This document shows positions 45,501-52,521 of a stretch of 64,000 nt of DNA, piece after piece (positions within the stretch are counted from its first letter, which is position 1; each line of letters starts with the position of its first letter). Both the position numbers and the translations under genes were made by a program. The stretch is taken from NCBI RefSeq assembly GCF_016653315.1, contig NZ_NHSH01000065.1:248001-312000 (forward strand). Direction: 5' to 3'. This stretch comes from Halochromatium roseum (GTDB lineage Bacteria > Pseudomonadota > Gammaproteobacteria > Chromatiales > Chromatiaceae). Under the pieces are notes generated by a model. That model saw only the letters and a list, made by a program, of their open reading frames with translations, was not told where the DNA came from and did no database searches.

Positions 45501-45827
45501 CTGGCCGGCATCGTCGTCAACAACGCCATCCTGCTGATCCAGTTCATCAACGCCAACCGCGCCCAGGGACTCTCTGCCGCGGCCGCTGCCGGCCAGGCCA
45601 GCCGTCAGCGGCTGCGCGCGATCCTGATCTCCTCGCTGACCACCATGGCCGGTCTGGCGCCGCTGCTCGCCGAGACCAGCACCCAGGCCGATGCGATCAA
45701 GCCGCTGGTGATCTCGGTGGTGTTCGGGCTGCTCAGTGCGACGCTGTTGGTGTTGCTGGTGATTCCCGCGCTCTATGTGCTACTTGATGATCTGGGGTTG
45801 GCGCGGCCGAGGGCTGAGGCTGACTGA
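42528..45827 (+). CDS. RND-family efflux pump inner-membrane subunit
   Basis: A 1099-residue AcrB-type transporter. The N-terminus FAAHPTAANLLLLLLLAAG and LQRETFPDYRPTEVSIEVEYRGASAADVEEAI are typical; proton-relay aspartates in TM4 are seen in GIVMDDAIVITDNIA. Between TM4 and TM5 (about residues 405-480) about 70 extra hydrophilic residues replace a normally short loop, with a duplicated ACNAE element. The rest, including SMPSLIGAASLAGIVVNNAIL, is normal. Substrate unknown; together with the adaptor it exports toxic compounds or drugs. Confidence 0.93.
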   Translation: MIRWFAAHPTAANLLLLLLLAAGLFAAPTLQRETFPDYRPTEVSIEVEYRGASAADVEEAICRRLRDALKAVDDLDELSCIAQDNLANATATMEPGGDALRFRSDIETAVRAIRHLPARAETPIVRSLHQSDLVAAVAISGALPLAQLEEIARRLEDRILRLPGVAEVQIQGLSQRQWLVEVPRDVLAQHGLSARALAQLIARQNIDLPLGVLEGDDRELLLRFTDQRRSLRALADLVVVSDAEGGELTLGQLAKLSQVGERTEEQIHFNGERALVLEVSKGLRDDALRVFAALEALVAEEQARLSTGMQLTLTQDMTSIVRDRLRMLVNNGLMGLLLVVLVMSLFFRPRLALWAVLGLPAAFAGAFVVMALTALSLNMITLVALLMAIGIVMDDAIVITDNIAARASARLGARASHGARDAVSHPSDGGVGQGTSNDNKDACNAEACNAEANGSAAAQPSSATNASSESSAASRIAPSPLDTVVTGTREVLPGVLSSFLTTVSVFLPLSFLAGELGAVLQVLPIVLIAALAASLIEAFLILPHHLKGSVNSLREAPESRLRQAFERGFAALRERVGRVADAAIRARHAVLGLVLLVLIGSVGFVAGGHIGSEAMPSIDGDVLEARILMPQGTPLARTEAVAAQVEAAMRQLDAELTPQQPDGAALVEAIQTRFNHNPSAQEAGPHVATVIVDLLAAERRTLSLDRLTEAWRAAIGPIAGLHSLLIQEPGFGPAGIPVEIRLQGEDLDALKAAALEASAQLAGYQAVFNVIDDLRPGKPQRRYRLAEGAHGLGLTAEEVAAQLRAAWLGEIADSQRIGAWDIEILVRQAEDDRDGLDDLADQTIQLADGQRAPLSAVARVSEQRDWARITRIDGRRTVTVAADVDARLASGQAIVSDLRGRWLDDFQARHPGVEVQFEGQVANAAETGGSIRRGLLIGLLGIFVILSFQFRGYVEPLIVMLAIPLAFIGAIWGHVLMGYYLSMPSLIGAASLAGIVVNNAILLIQFINANRAQGLSAAAAAGQASRQRLRAILISSLTTMAGLAPLLAETSTQADAIKPLVISVVFGLLSATLLVLLVIPALYVLLDDLGLARPRAEAD

Positions 45828-45944
45828 TCGAGCCCATGCGTTGGGCGAAACACAGGGCAGAAGCCAGTCGAGCACCGAGTTGAGCCGCTGCGCTTCCGAT
45901 GTTCGAGTCGCTTCCGAGAACAGCTGCAAGGCAGAAGAGGGGGC

Positions 45945-45958
45945 TTGATACGCATCAA
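45945..45958. promoter_or_regulatory. FNR-type box, perfect consensus
   Basis: TTGATACGCATCAA is an exact TTGAT-N4-ATCAA palindrome in the 596-base gap behind the RND gene. Only gene remnants follow it, so it may be a leftover promoter element. Confidence 0.55.
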
Positions 45959-46059
45959 GGGCCGTCCTGTCGGCCTGGCGCGCACAGGCCTGGCAAGCGC
46001 GCCTGCGACGCGCTGCACCAGGCTCGCCAACGCGCCAGGCCTTACAAGCAGCTCGCGAC

Positions 46060-46206
46060 GGCAACCGGCTGGTCAACGACAGCGGTGAGTGTCCGGTCGA
46101 TAGCAGACCTCGGCCGCAAGGCCGCAGCACGAGCGATCGAGATGCAGTTCGCGGTCGTCGGGTATTGCAACATCGAGGCAGATCGGTTGACTGAAGGTGC
46201 GAGCCG
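46060..46206 (+). pseudogene. possible fccB 3' remnant
   Basis: The frame encodes AARAIEMQFAVVGYCNIEAD, which parallels the FccB ending TRAIEVQFAIGWYRNITAD encoded at 38040-38097, with similarity at DNA level as well. Upstream residues (TAVSVRSIADL) align only weakly. It is a decayed fragment if the match holds; 45828-46059 contains otherwise only the FNR-type box. Confidence 0.4.
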
Positions 46207-46210
46207 ATGT

Positions 46211-46239
46211 CGGAATAAGGTGCTACAGAGGCTGTGCTC
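46211..46239. repeat. 29-bp dispersed repeat, copy 1
   Basis: A 29-base segment beginning CGGAATAAGGTGCTACA matches 50523-50551 at all but three positions. Origin unknown. Confidence 0.7.
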
Positions 46240-46422
46240 GGGTAGCGCCCCGGCCTTGGCGAGCGCTTGCAGGCTCAGCACGGCTTCTGTACGGATGGCC
46301 TAAGGCAGTGGGACAATCAACCTGGGCTGTGGACTCACCGCCCGCCACCCGATGAAAGCCGTCACCCTGTTTCCTGCGCCGGCACCGGCTCGCGCGAAAC
46401 CTCCGCTGACCCGAGCCTCACC

Positions 46423-46659
46423 ATGCCGGAACTGTTGCACCTGTGGCTGATCTATGAGCCCGATCTGACCTTTCTGCAATCGCGCGACGCGGCGCTGACC
46501 CTGAGCCGGGCGCGCGCCCTCGCCGCAGCGAAGCCGGACAAGCCGAATCTGGTGTTCGCCGCCGCGCGCTTCGTCTCCCAGCGCATCCTAAACGAGGAAC
46601 GGTTGAACGTGGAGTTCGCCCCATTGCCGTTCGCCCTGTACCGAGTCGAGCGGACCTAA
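46423..46659 (+). pseudogene. C-terminal fragment of a type III-like DNA methyltransferase
   Basis: The 78-codon frame reads HLWLIYEPDLTFLQSRDAAL, KPNLVFAAARFVSQRIL and VEFAPLPFALYRVERT, which resembles the C-terminus of Mod-type adenine methylases of type III-like systems; no methylase motifs remain upstream. Its place directly ahead of a TA pair and a res remnant supports this reading, but family membership is an inference. Confidence 0.45.
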
Positions 46660-46682
46660 CCCACCTGTTGGAGCAAACGCCG

Positions 46683-46898
46683 ATGCCCGCGATGACTGTC
46701 AAGGCCCATTACGATGGCCGCACCATCCAACTGGACGAGCCCATCAAGCTGGTGCCGAATGCCCGACTACTGGTGACTGTGTTGGAGCCAGCGGACGAGA
46801 TTGACACCGATTGGCCAGACCTCGCCGCCAACGCGCTTGCCAATGCCTTCGGCGACAACGAGCCGGAGTATGGCCCGGCCCATGTGCTGCCTCGATGA
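46683..46898 (+). CDS. antitoxin of a MazF-type module
   Basis: A 71-residue protein; GGAG lies nine bases before ATG 46683. The N-terminal half (MTVKAHYDGRTIQLDEPIKLVPNARLLVTVLEP) is a short beta-strand domain as in AF2212/DUF104-like antitoxins; the C-terminal half is acidic (DWPDLAANALANAFGDNEPEYG), suitable for wrapping a toxin. Its stop overlaps the toxin start (ATGA). Confidence 0.72.
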   Translation: MPAMTVKAHYDGRTIQLDEPIKLVPNARLLVTVLEPADEIDTDWPDLAANALANAFGDNEPEYGPAHVLPR

Positions 46899-47266
46899 AC
46901 GAGGGCGATCTTGTGATAACTCCCCTACCGCAGGCAGACGGGGTGGTGAAGAATCGGCCTTGTATCGCCTTACTGCGAATGCCGGGTTTCGGCGATTGGC
47001 TCTTATGTGGGGTCAGCACCCAACTGCGGCAGGTTGTACCGGGCTTCGATGAAATCATCGGACCAGAAGACGCGGACTTTGGGGGCAGCGGGCTGAAGGC
47101 GCCGTCGCTGATTCGCTTTGGATTCCTGGCAGTGCTCCCCGAAGCGCGGTTACTCGGAGCCATCGGAACCTTGGCCCCTGAACGGCATCGCCGGCTGCTA
47201 GCGCGGCTCGCTGCCTACTTACACTCGCAGGGGCATCCAAGAGGGAAAACCCATGCCTCTTCGTGA
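46895..47266 (+). CDS. MazF/PemK-type toxin
   Basis: A 123-residue MazF-fold protein: NEGDLVITPLPQADGVVKNRPCIALLRMPGFGDWLLCGVSTQL and LKAPSLIRFGFLAVLPEARLLGAIGTL are the family's strands, including the KNRP motif. The start at 46895 uses the ATGA overlap with the antitoxin. It is a predicted mRNA endonuclease. The pair appears intact although both R-M genes around it are broken. Confidence 0.82.
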   Translation: MNEGDLVITPLPQADGVVKNRPCIALLRMPGFGDWLLCGVSTQLRQVVPGFDEIIGPEDADFGGSGLKAPSLIRFGFLAVLPEARLLGAIGTLAPERHRRLLARLAAYLHSQGHPRGKTHASS

Positions 47267-47605
47267 CTTGGAATACCAAGCCCGCGTGCTGGCGCGGCTT
47301 GATGACTATTTCATCGAGCTATCAGCGCAGAAGGCCAAGGCGGACAAGATCATCGCCGCCAATACCACGGAGACGGACCCGGACCTGATCCGGAGGGTGA
47401 GCACCTATCCGGCAATCCGGATACCGAGTACAAGCAGGCCCTGCTGCAGCTGATGAACGAGACATTCCAGGCCGGTCAGATCGATCGCATCGGCGAGCTG
47501 GAGCTGGTCGGCGGCGACGGCACGCAGGTGGAGTGCGATCTGGTGCTGGCAACCGAGTGGCCGGCACGGCTCGCGGAGCGGCTTAATCGGTCGCATCCAG
47601 GATGA
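47253..47605 (+). pseudogene. type III restriction (Res/DEAD helicase) gene with internal deletion
   Basis: Codons from 47253 read LRDLEYQARVLARLDDYFIELSAQKAKADKI, the N-terminus of Res-type helicases. At about 47395 the frame shifts and continues in +2 as GEHLSGNPDTEYKQALLQLMNETFQAG and ELELVGGDGTQVECDLVLA to a stop at 47603-47605, the C-terminal part of Res (GEHL.GN.DTEYK). All motor motifs are deleted. The start overlaps the MazF gene. Confidence 0.68.
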
Positions 47606-47607
47606 GG

Positions 47608-47751
47608 TCAGGCCCGCGCCAGGTTGAACCAAGAGTCCGATCTGTTCAGCAGCACACCGGAGAGGCTCATCCAGATCAGGAACAGGATCAGGATCAGGGC
47701 CAGCCCGAGCACCTTGTGCAGCCATTTGGAGACACGGTGGATGACGTTCAT
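47608..47751 (-). CDS. short PepSY-TM-like membrane protein, possibly truncated
   Basis: A 47-residue frame: VSKWLHKVLGLALILILFLIWMSLSGVLLN is the N-terminal helix of PepSY-associated membrane proteins, after which the frame soon stops. It may be a stub. A C-terminal PepSY fragment lies at 49457-49750 in the same orientation but on the upstream side. Confidence 0.4.
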   Translation of the reverse strand: MNVIHRVSKWLHKVLGLALILILFLIWMSLSGVLLNRSDSWFNLARA

Positions 47752-47764
47752 CTCACAGCCAGAG

Positions 47765-48034
47765 CTAGCCGTGACTGCCCGCCACGGCGCCGGCAACCGT
47801 CACCAGGCTCAGCGTCAGCAGCAGCCAGTGCATGCGCTCCATCCAGCCGAAGACTCGGCGTGGATGCTTGGCCGCATGGCGCAGGAACAGCTTCCACAGC
47901 ACCAAGGGCTCCAGCACGAATAGCATGAGCGTGAACAACACCCACACGAGCACCATGGCGTGCATCCACCAGAACGACAGCTGGGTAAAACGCTCCCAGC
48001 CGGTCGGGTCTGTGCGCGCGCACAGCGCCGTCAT
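47765..48034 (-). CDS. two-helix membrane protein behind an FNR-type box
   Basis: An 89-residue protein with two helices: FTQLSFWWMHAMVLVWVLFTLMLFVLEPL and MHWLLLTLSLVTVAGAVAGSHG. It resembles part of small cytochrome b/CopD-like membrane proteins with conserved histidines (WWMH, ERMHW). It starts 43 bases from the FNR-type box at 48077-48090, a normal position for an FNR-activated promoter. Function unknown. Confidence 0.5.
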   Translation of the reverse strand: MTALCARTDPTGWERFTQLSFWWMHAMVLVWVLFTLMLFVLEPLVLWKLFLRHAAKHPRRVFGWMERMHWLLLTLSLVTVAGAVAGSHG

Positions 48035-48076
48035 GACCCTGAGGTGTCGACTTTACCCAGGCCCCTTCTGCCGGCC

Positions 48077-48090
48077 TTGACCCATGTCAA
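48077..48090 (-). promoter_or_regulatory. FNR/CRP-type palindrome
   Basis: TTGACCCATGTCAA, same half-sites as the box at 35795. The 337 bases to its right (48091-48427) hold no recognised gene. Confidence 0.55.
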
Positions 48091-48427
48091 GTTGGCCTCC
48101 CGGTGGCGAACCCGAGTCGACCGGCGGCGACCATCGATCGCGAACAGCCCGATGAGCGAGGTTGCGATCAAGACCTCCTATAGCTGCCTTGGCGGGTGCT
48201 GTGGACCGCCAATGGCAAGCGAATTATCGTCATGGGCTTGCGCTACACTTTCAGCACGTTAACGTGGATCGAAAGCTTCGGCATGCGATGGAATAGCTCC
48301 ACGGTATGGATTGGAGCAAAGCCAGCTGCGCTGATCAAACGGGTCGCCGATCAGCAGATCAAACACGCCTACCCTCTGTCCATGATCCGCACGATCATGG
48401 CCCCATCACCGCCCTGAGCGCCTTGGG

Positions 48428-48883
48428 ATGACCGTCAAACAGACGCTTGCGACAGTTGAGTCCGGCCGCCCGGGCGAGGTCTTCGTCGCCTTTCTCAAGC
48501 TCGGCCTGATCTCGTTCGGCGGTCCGATCGCGCATCTTGGCTATTTCCGCGATGAACTGGTGCTGCGCCGGCGCTGGCTGAGCGAAGCGAGCTATGCCGA
48601 TCTGGTGGCGCTCTGTCAGTTCCTGCCGGGACCGGCGAGTAGTCAGGTCGGCTTCGCGCTCGGCTATCTGCGCGGCGGACTGCGCGGCGCCCTGCTCGCC
48701 TGGGCCGCCTTCACCCTGCCCTCGGCGCTCTTGCTGCTGGCCTTCGCGCTCGGCGCCGAGGCGGTTGGCGGCGAACTTGGGCAAGACCTGCTCCGGGGGC
48801 TCAAGCTGGTGGCGGGTGCCAATGCCGCCGTGGTCGGCATCTTGGGGGCGGCGCTCTATCAGCCGCTGTGGACCAGCTTCATC
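48428..48883 (+). pseudogene. chromate transporter (chrA) N-terminal half
   Basis: Residues 1-152 match ChrA: VFVAFLKLGLISFGGPIAHLGYFRDELVLRRRWLSE, LPGPASSQVGFALGYLRGG, WAAFTLPSALLLLAFALG. After LYQPLW the homology ends and the strand runs antisense into a PIN-domain fragment. ChrA needs about 400 residues, or a second half-size partner, so this is a broken copy. Confidence 0.78.
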
Positions 48884-48985
48884 GGGGGCGACAAACACCA
48901 GATCCAACTGGGCCGCGACCTCCAACGCCTCCATCCGCATCAGGGCAATCAAAGGCCCCGTATTGATCACGATCCGCTTATCCAT
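48884..48985 (-). pseudogene. PIN-domain toxin N-terminal fragment
   Basis: From ATG 48985 the frame reads DKRIVINTGPLIALMRMEALEVAAQ and then LVFVAP, the first third of a PIN ribonuclease domain with its first acidic position replaced by the common NTGP variant. Homology stops exactly at the junction with chrA at about 48884. Its start overlaps the antitoxin stop. Confidence 0.65.
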
Positions 48986-49244
48986 GTCGGGCGAAGTCGA
49001 TCTCCAGATCCGCATCGTCTGGACGCATATTGCTGATCGGAAACCCGATCCGAGGCAGCGCGTAGAGAAAATCAACGCGGCCCTTGCCGCACAATTTGGC
49101 TGCCTGTCCCGAAGACAGCTTGCCCTGCTCGTACAGCTGCGTGGCCAACAGGAGACGGGCCTCCAGCGCAAACTCATCGGGCGATAAGCCGACGTTGATC
49201 AGGAGGTCGTCGTCGTAATCGATATGACTTGATGGGTCATATTC
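48978..49244 (-). pseudogene. UPF0175-type antitoxin lacking a clear start
   Basis: The frame encodes SHIDYDDDLLINVGLSPDEFALEARLLLATQLYEQGKLSSGQAAKLCG and RVDFLYALPRIGFPISN, a UPF0175 antitoxin, ending in TAA at 48978. No ATG, GTG or TTG lies at the expected N-terminus: the reading frame runs into the CAGGATT array at 49244, which seems to have replaced the start. Confidence 0.6.
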
Positions 49245-49310
49245 AGCCTTCAGGCTTCAGGATTCAGGATTCAGGATTCAGGATTCAGGATTCAGGATTC
49301 AGGATTCAGG
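49244..49310 (+). repeat. seven-base tandem array (CAGGATT/CAGGCTT)
   Basis: CAGCCTT, CAGGCTT and seven exact CAGGATT units in direct succession, followed by a partial unit. The array abuts the UPF0175 frame. Between 49311 and 49456 nothing is recognised. Confidence 0.9.
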
Positions 49311-49456
49311 AGATGATAACGAATGCCGCGACCGGCACCGAACTTGGTGACCGCCCCTCGGCGAGCAGCGCGGCAATCGCGCCATTCCACTGGGCGTCGC
49401 TGAGGCCTGTGGCGGCGAGGACGTCGGCCTCACTCGCGCCGGCGGAAGACGCTTGT

Positions 49457-49750
49457 TCAGTACGTCTCACGAGCGACGCGGTTCGGCGTCAGTCGATGCT
49501 GGCGCCGCCGACGCCCAAGCCAGTTGCGCAGCCAATCGTAGACGCCGGTCAGCGTGATCAGCACTAGCAGCAAGGCGCCGAGCGGCACGATCAGGATGGA
49601 GCCGCCGCCGAGCCACGCTTGGAAGAACCGCCCATTGTGGACCTCGAACAATTAGTTCCAGAGCGGCATCCGATACTGATCGCGCACCTGCGCGGGCATC
49701 TCAAAGGCATCGGCGGCTTCTCCGCTGTTGGCCACCAAGCCCTGATTCAT
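49457..49750 (-). pseudogene. PepSY-type membrane protein C-terminus with a nonsense codon
   Basis: The frame from ATG 49750 reads NQGLVANSGEAADAFEMPAQ and QYRMPLWN, then TAA (49652-49654), then in the same frame LFEVHNGRFFQAWLGGGSI and a helix LIVPLGALLLVLITLTGVYDWL. This is the C-terminal part of a PepSY-associated TM protein interrupted by one stop. The region 49751-49975 before the rhodanese gene holds no gene. Confidence 0.55.
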
Positions 49751-49975
49751 GAATGGATGTCTCGGTGCTACTTGGACGATATTGATGGCCGCAAAGATTG
49801 ACAGATCTCAACCGCATGATCAACGATTGGGTTGAAGGTTATTGCACACAGCCCGCTCAACCTGACAATGGGCGCGTAGATGACCTGAGCCCTGCCTCGG
49901 TGCGATCGCGGCTCTGATGCCTCGACTCGATGCCACCGCAGCGCCGCCATCCTCACCACTGGAGTCACAAACAGC

Positions 49976-50446
49976 ATGATGAACAAATCGCTCCTCGCCG
50001 CCTGCGCGGCCCTCTCCCTGCTGGCCGCCCCGCTCCAAGCCGATGATCAATCGGCCCTGGCCGAGGCCATGGAGGAATACCTGGAGTTCACCGAATACGG
50101 CTCGAGCGTGATGCTGCCCGAGCAGATCCCGGCCGAGGACTGGCCCAACATCCTGATCATCGATACCCGCGATGCGGCGCAGTTCGAGGCCGATCACATC
50201 CCTGGAGCCACCAACATCGAGTGGCGCAAGGTGGTGGCACGACGCAACGAGATCCCGCGCGAACAGCCTGTGATCATCTACTGCAACACCGGCTCGCTGT
50301 CGGCCCAGGCCGGCTTCGCCCTGCGCCTGCTGGGCTGGAACAATGTCCGCATCCTGCAAGATGGCTTGGTCGGCTGGAAGGCCAAGGGCGGCTTCGAGGC
50401 CAATCAGCGGGCCATTGAGGCGGCTGAGGAGGCGAGTGCATCCTGA
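49976..50446 (+). CDS. periplasmic rhodanese-domain protein
   Basis: A 156-residue single-domain rhodanese with a signal peptide (LLAACAALSLLAAPLQA). Key elements are NILIIDTRDAAQFEADHIPGATNIEW and the active-site loop IIYCNTGSLSAQAGFALRLLGW with the catalytic cysteine. It could transfer sulfane sulfur in the periplasm, which fits a sulfur-oxidising host. ATG codons at 49976 and 49979 are both possible. Confidence 0.88.
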   Translation: MMNKSLLAACAALSLLAAPLQADDQSALAEAMEEYLEFTEYGSSVMLPEQIPAEDWPNILIIDTRDAAQFEADHIPGATNIEWRKVVARRNEIPREQPVIIYCNTGSLSAQAGFALRLLGWNNVRILQDGLVGWKAKGGFEANQRAIEAAEEASAS

Positions 50447-50522
50447 TGACACTTTCCTGCGTTGAGGCAGCTCGCGGTTAACAAAGGGCTGGGCTTCATC
50501 GGCACCGCGACTAGCCTCGAGC

Positions 50523-50551
50523 CGGAATAATGCGCTACAAAGGCTGTGCTC
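50523..50551. repeat. 29-bp dispersed repeat, copy 2
   Basis: Near-identical to 46211-46239. It lies in the 357-base region between the two rhodanese genes, which otherwise holds only the dsrE-like fragment. Confidence 0.7.
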
Positions 50552-50619
50552 AGACCTCCCGGAATCGCAGAAAAACCACCCAAATTTTTGGACAGTTTCC
50601 TCCTGAGCTGCGCCTCTAA

Positions 50620-50718
50620 AATGGTGCTGCGGCACGCACCCTCGACCAGCTCGTCATCGGCGATACCTCGCGCGTCCATGCAGGTGCCGCAGAGCAGCAT
50701 CTCGCCTTTGCGGGCGCA
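50620..50718 (-). pseudogene. DsrE-family fragment
   Basis: The minus strand reads SACARKGEMLLCGTCMDARGI and DDELVEGACRST, matching the central CGxCMDARG motif region of DsrE/TusD-like sulfur-relay proteins, then loses similarity. Only about 33 codons survive. Confidence 0.55.
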
Positions 50719-50803
50719 GGCTGAGTGCCAGCGGATAGCAGCGAGCGGGCTCTGAGGCGTGGGACGTTATACTGTGGCGCCCTGTCCTTACCAGCCGCTC
50801 ATC

Positions 50804-51475
50804 GTGACCCAGTCACAGTCTGCATCACCCAAACAACAGCTGTTCGAGCATCTCGCCGTGATCGCGCGCGCCCTGGGGCATTCGGCACGCTTGGAGCTGC
50901 TCGACTACCTGGCCCAAGGCGAGCGCAGCGTTGAGGAACTGGTGCGGCTCAGCGGGCTGTCGGTGGCCAACACCTCCAAGCATCTGCAGCAGCTCAAGGC
51001 CGCAGGCCTTGTCAATGCGCGGCGCGATGGCAAGTATGTGCGCTATTCGCTCGGCGATGAGCGGGCGCTGGATGCCCTCGCCGCGCTGCGCGGCATCGCC
51101 CAGGATCGCAGCGATGCGGTCGCTGAGCTGATGGCGCAGTATCTGCTGCAGCGTGATGCGCTCGAGCCGATGCCGGCGGCGGAGCTGTTGGAACAGGCGC
51201 AGGATGGGCTGGTGACGGCGCTCGATGTGCGCCCGTCCGAGGAGTTCGGCCAGGGCCATCTGCCAGGCGCCCTGAATATCCCGCTCGAGCAGATCAAGAC
51301 CCGACTGGCGGAGCTGCCGCCAGAGCGACAGGTCGTCGCCTACTGCCGTGGTCCTTGGTGCGCGCTCTCATTCGAGGCGGTCGCGGCGCTGCGCGAGGCC
51401 GGTTTCGAGGCTCGACGCCTGGCCGATGGCCTGCCCGAGTGGCGCCATGCCGGGCTGCCGCTGGCGCGGGATTAG
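50804..51475 (+). CDS. ArsR-type regulator fused to a rhodanese domain
   Basis: A protein of about 223 residues: an ArsR winged helix (ALGHSARLELLDYLAQGERSVEELVRLSGLSVANTSKHLQQLKAAGLVNARRDGKYVRYSL in family order) and a C-terminal rhodanese domain with TALDVRPSEEFGQGHLPGALNIP and the active site AYCRGPWCALS. Such fusions regulate sulfur or redox genes using persulfide sensing. A TATACT -10 box at 50768-50773 argues for the GTG at 50804 over an in-frame GTG at 50759, which lies ahead of it. Confidence 0.85.
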   Translation: MTQSQSASPKQQLFEHLAVIARALGHSARLELLDYLAQGERSVEELVRLSGLSVANTSKHLQQLKAAGLVNARRDGKYVRYSLGDERALDALAALRGIAQDRSDAVAELMAQYLLQRDALEPMPAAELLEQAQDGLVTALDVRPSEEFGQGHLPGALNIPLEQIKTRLAELPPERQVVAYCRGPWCALSFEAVAALREAGFEARRLADGLPEWRHAGLPLARD

Positions 51476-51507
51476 GACGGTGAGCCGGTCTCCGCCTTAT
51501 CGCTTCT

Positions 51508-51595
51508 GAAGCTGTCTGGAAATGCTGCGGTGGCCATCCTAGAAGTCTCTCGAGCACGGAACGTTGCCGCCGCGATTGGGATTTCAGACAGCTTC
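51508..51595. mobile_element. 88-bp inverted-repeat element resembling IS5-type ends
   Basis: GAAGCTGTCTGGAAAT (51508-51523) and the near-exact complement ATTTCAGACAGCTTC (51581-51595) flank 57 bases without coding capacity. The GTCTGGAAA core is shared with the end of the IS5-family remnant at 58936. It lies between convergent genes and may also act as a terminator. Confidence 0.55.
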
Positions 51596-51601
51596 TCAGC
51601 T

Positions 51602-52465
51602 TCAGCCCGACTCAGTTTCACCATGCTCAGCGCGGATCAGGGCGCGGAGCGTCTCTAGAGCTGCGTCAACGACGCCCCTGCTGCCCGCAGTCGGATAGAC
51701 CACATAGGTCGGCAGGCGCAGGCTCGGGCTGTCGTGGATGCGGTGCAGGCAACCACCCTCAAGATAAGAGGCCGCGACCCGCTCCGGCACGAAGCAGGTG
51801 CCACCGTTAGCGAGGATCAGCTGTAGCCCAAGCCAGCCAATGTTGGCGGTCTGCGCCGGGCGCTCCAGCTCCGGATAGGCCTGGCGATGCTGGGCGAAGA
51901 AGGTCGGCCCCCAGTTGACGTAGACATAGCTGTCGTCGAGCGCGCGCCGCTCCGGGTCCGGGCCGACCAGGATCAGGGTCTCGTCGAACAGGTACTCGAC
52001 CTGGATGCCAGCGGCCTGGCGCGGGCTGTACATCAGTGCCAGGTCCATGGTGCCAGCGATCACCCGGCGCATCAGGTCTTCCTCGAAGCCGATCTCGGTG
52101 TTGAGCGAGATATCCGGCATGCTCTCGCGCAGGCGACCGATCCAGCGCGGCAGCAGGCTGTCCCAGAGTGCGATGCGCGCACCCAGGGTGAGGCTGGCGC
52201 GAAAGCGGCTCGGCAGGCCGACCTCGTGGCGCGCCTGCTCGTAGGTCAGTAGCAGCGTCTTGGCGTGTCGCAGAAAACGCTCCCCGGCATGGGTCAGGCT
52301 GGCGCCCGCGCGATTGCGCACGAACAGGCGGGCGCCGAACTGCTGCTCAAGGCTCTGGATGCGCGCGCTCACCGTCGACTGGGTGACATGCACCTGCGCG
52401 GCCGCTTCGAGGAAGCTGCCATGGGCGGCGACCGCGAGGAAGGTCTTGACCTGGTCGATGTCCAT
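51602..52465 (-). CDS. LysR-family transcriptional regulator
   Basis: A 287-residue LTTR: N-terminal HTH MDIDQVKTFLAVAAHGSFLEAAAQVHVTQSTVSARIQSLEQQFG-type sequence, then a substrate-binding domain with PDISLNTEIGFEEDLMRRV and GWLGLQLILANGGTCFVPERVA. No target operon is divergent from it; its 5' neighbour on the same strand is the DUF4338-CcbP fusion, 56 bases upstream. Confidence 0.9.
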   Translation of the reverse strand: MDIDQVKTFLAVAAHGSFLEAAAQVHVTQSTVSARIQSLEQQFGARLFVRNRAGASLTHAGERFLRHAKTLLLTYEQARHEVGLPSRFRASLTLGARIALWDSLLPRWIGRLRESMPDISLNTEIGFEEDLMRRVIAGTMDLALMYSPRQAAGIQVEYLFDETLILVGPDPERRALDDSYVYVNWGPTFFAQHRQAYPELERPAQTANIGWLGLQLILANGGTCFVPERVAASYLEGGCLHRIHDSPSLRLPTYVVYPTAGSRGVVDAALETLRALIRAEHGETESG

Positions 52466-52521
52466 CCGTGTTTGCGGAAGCAGTCAGAGACGCTCGCGCA
52501 AGCCTTCAGTATCAAAAAGCG

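Noticed and set aside
48196-48417. 73-codon plus-strand frame before chrA
   Set aside because: No homology recognised, no ribosome-binding site; kept as a gene-free gap.
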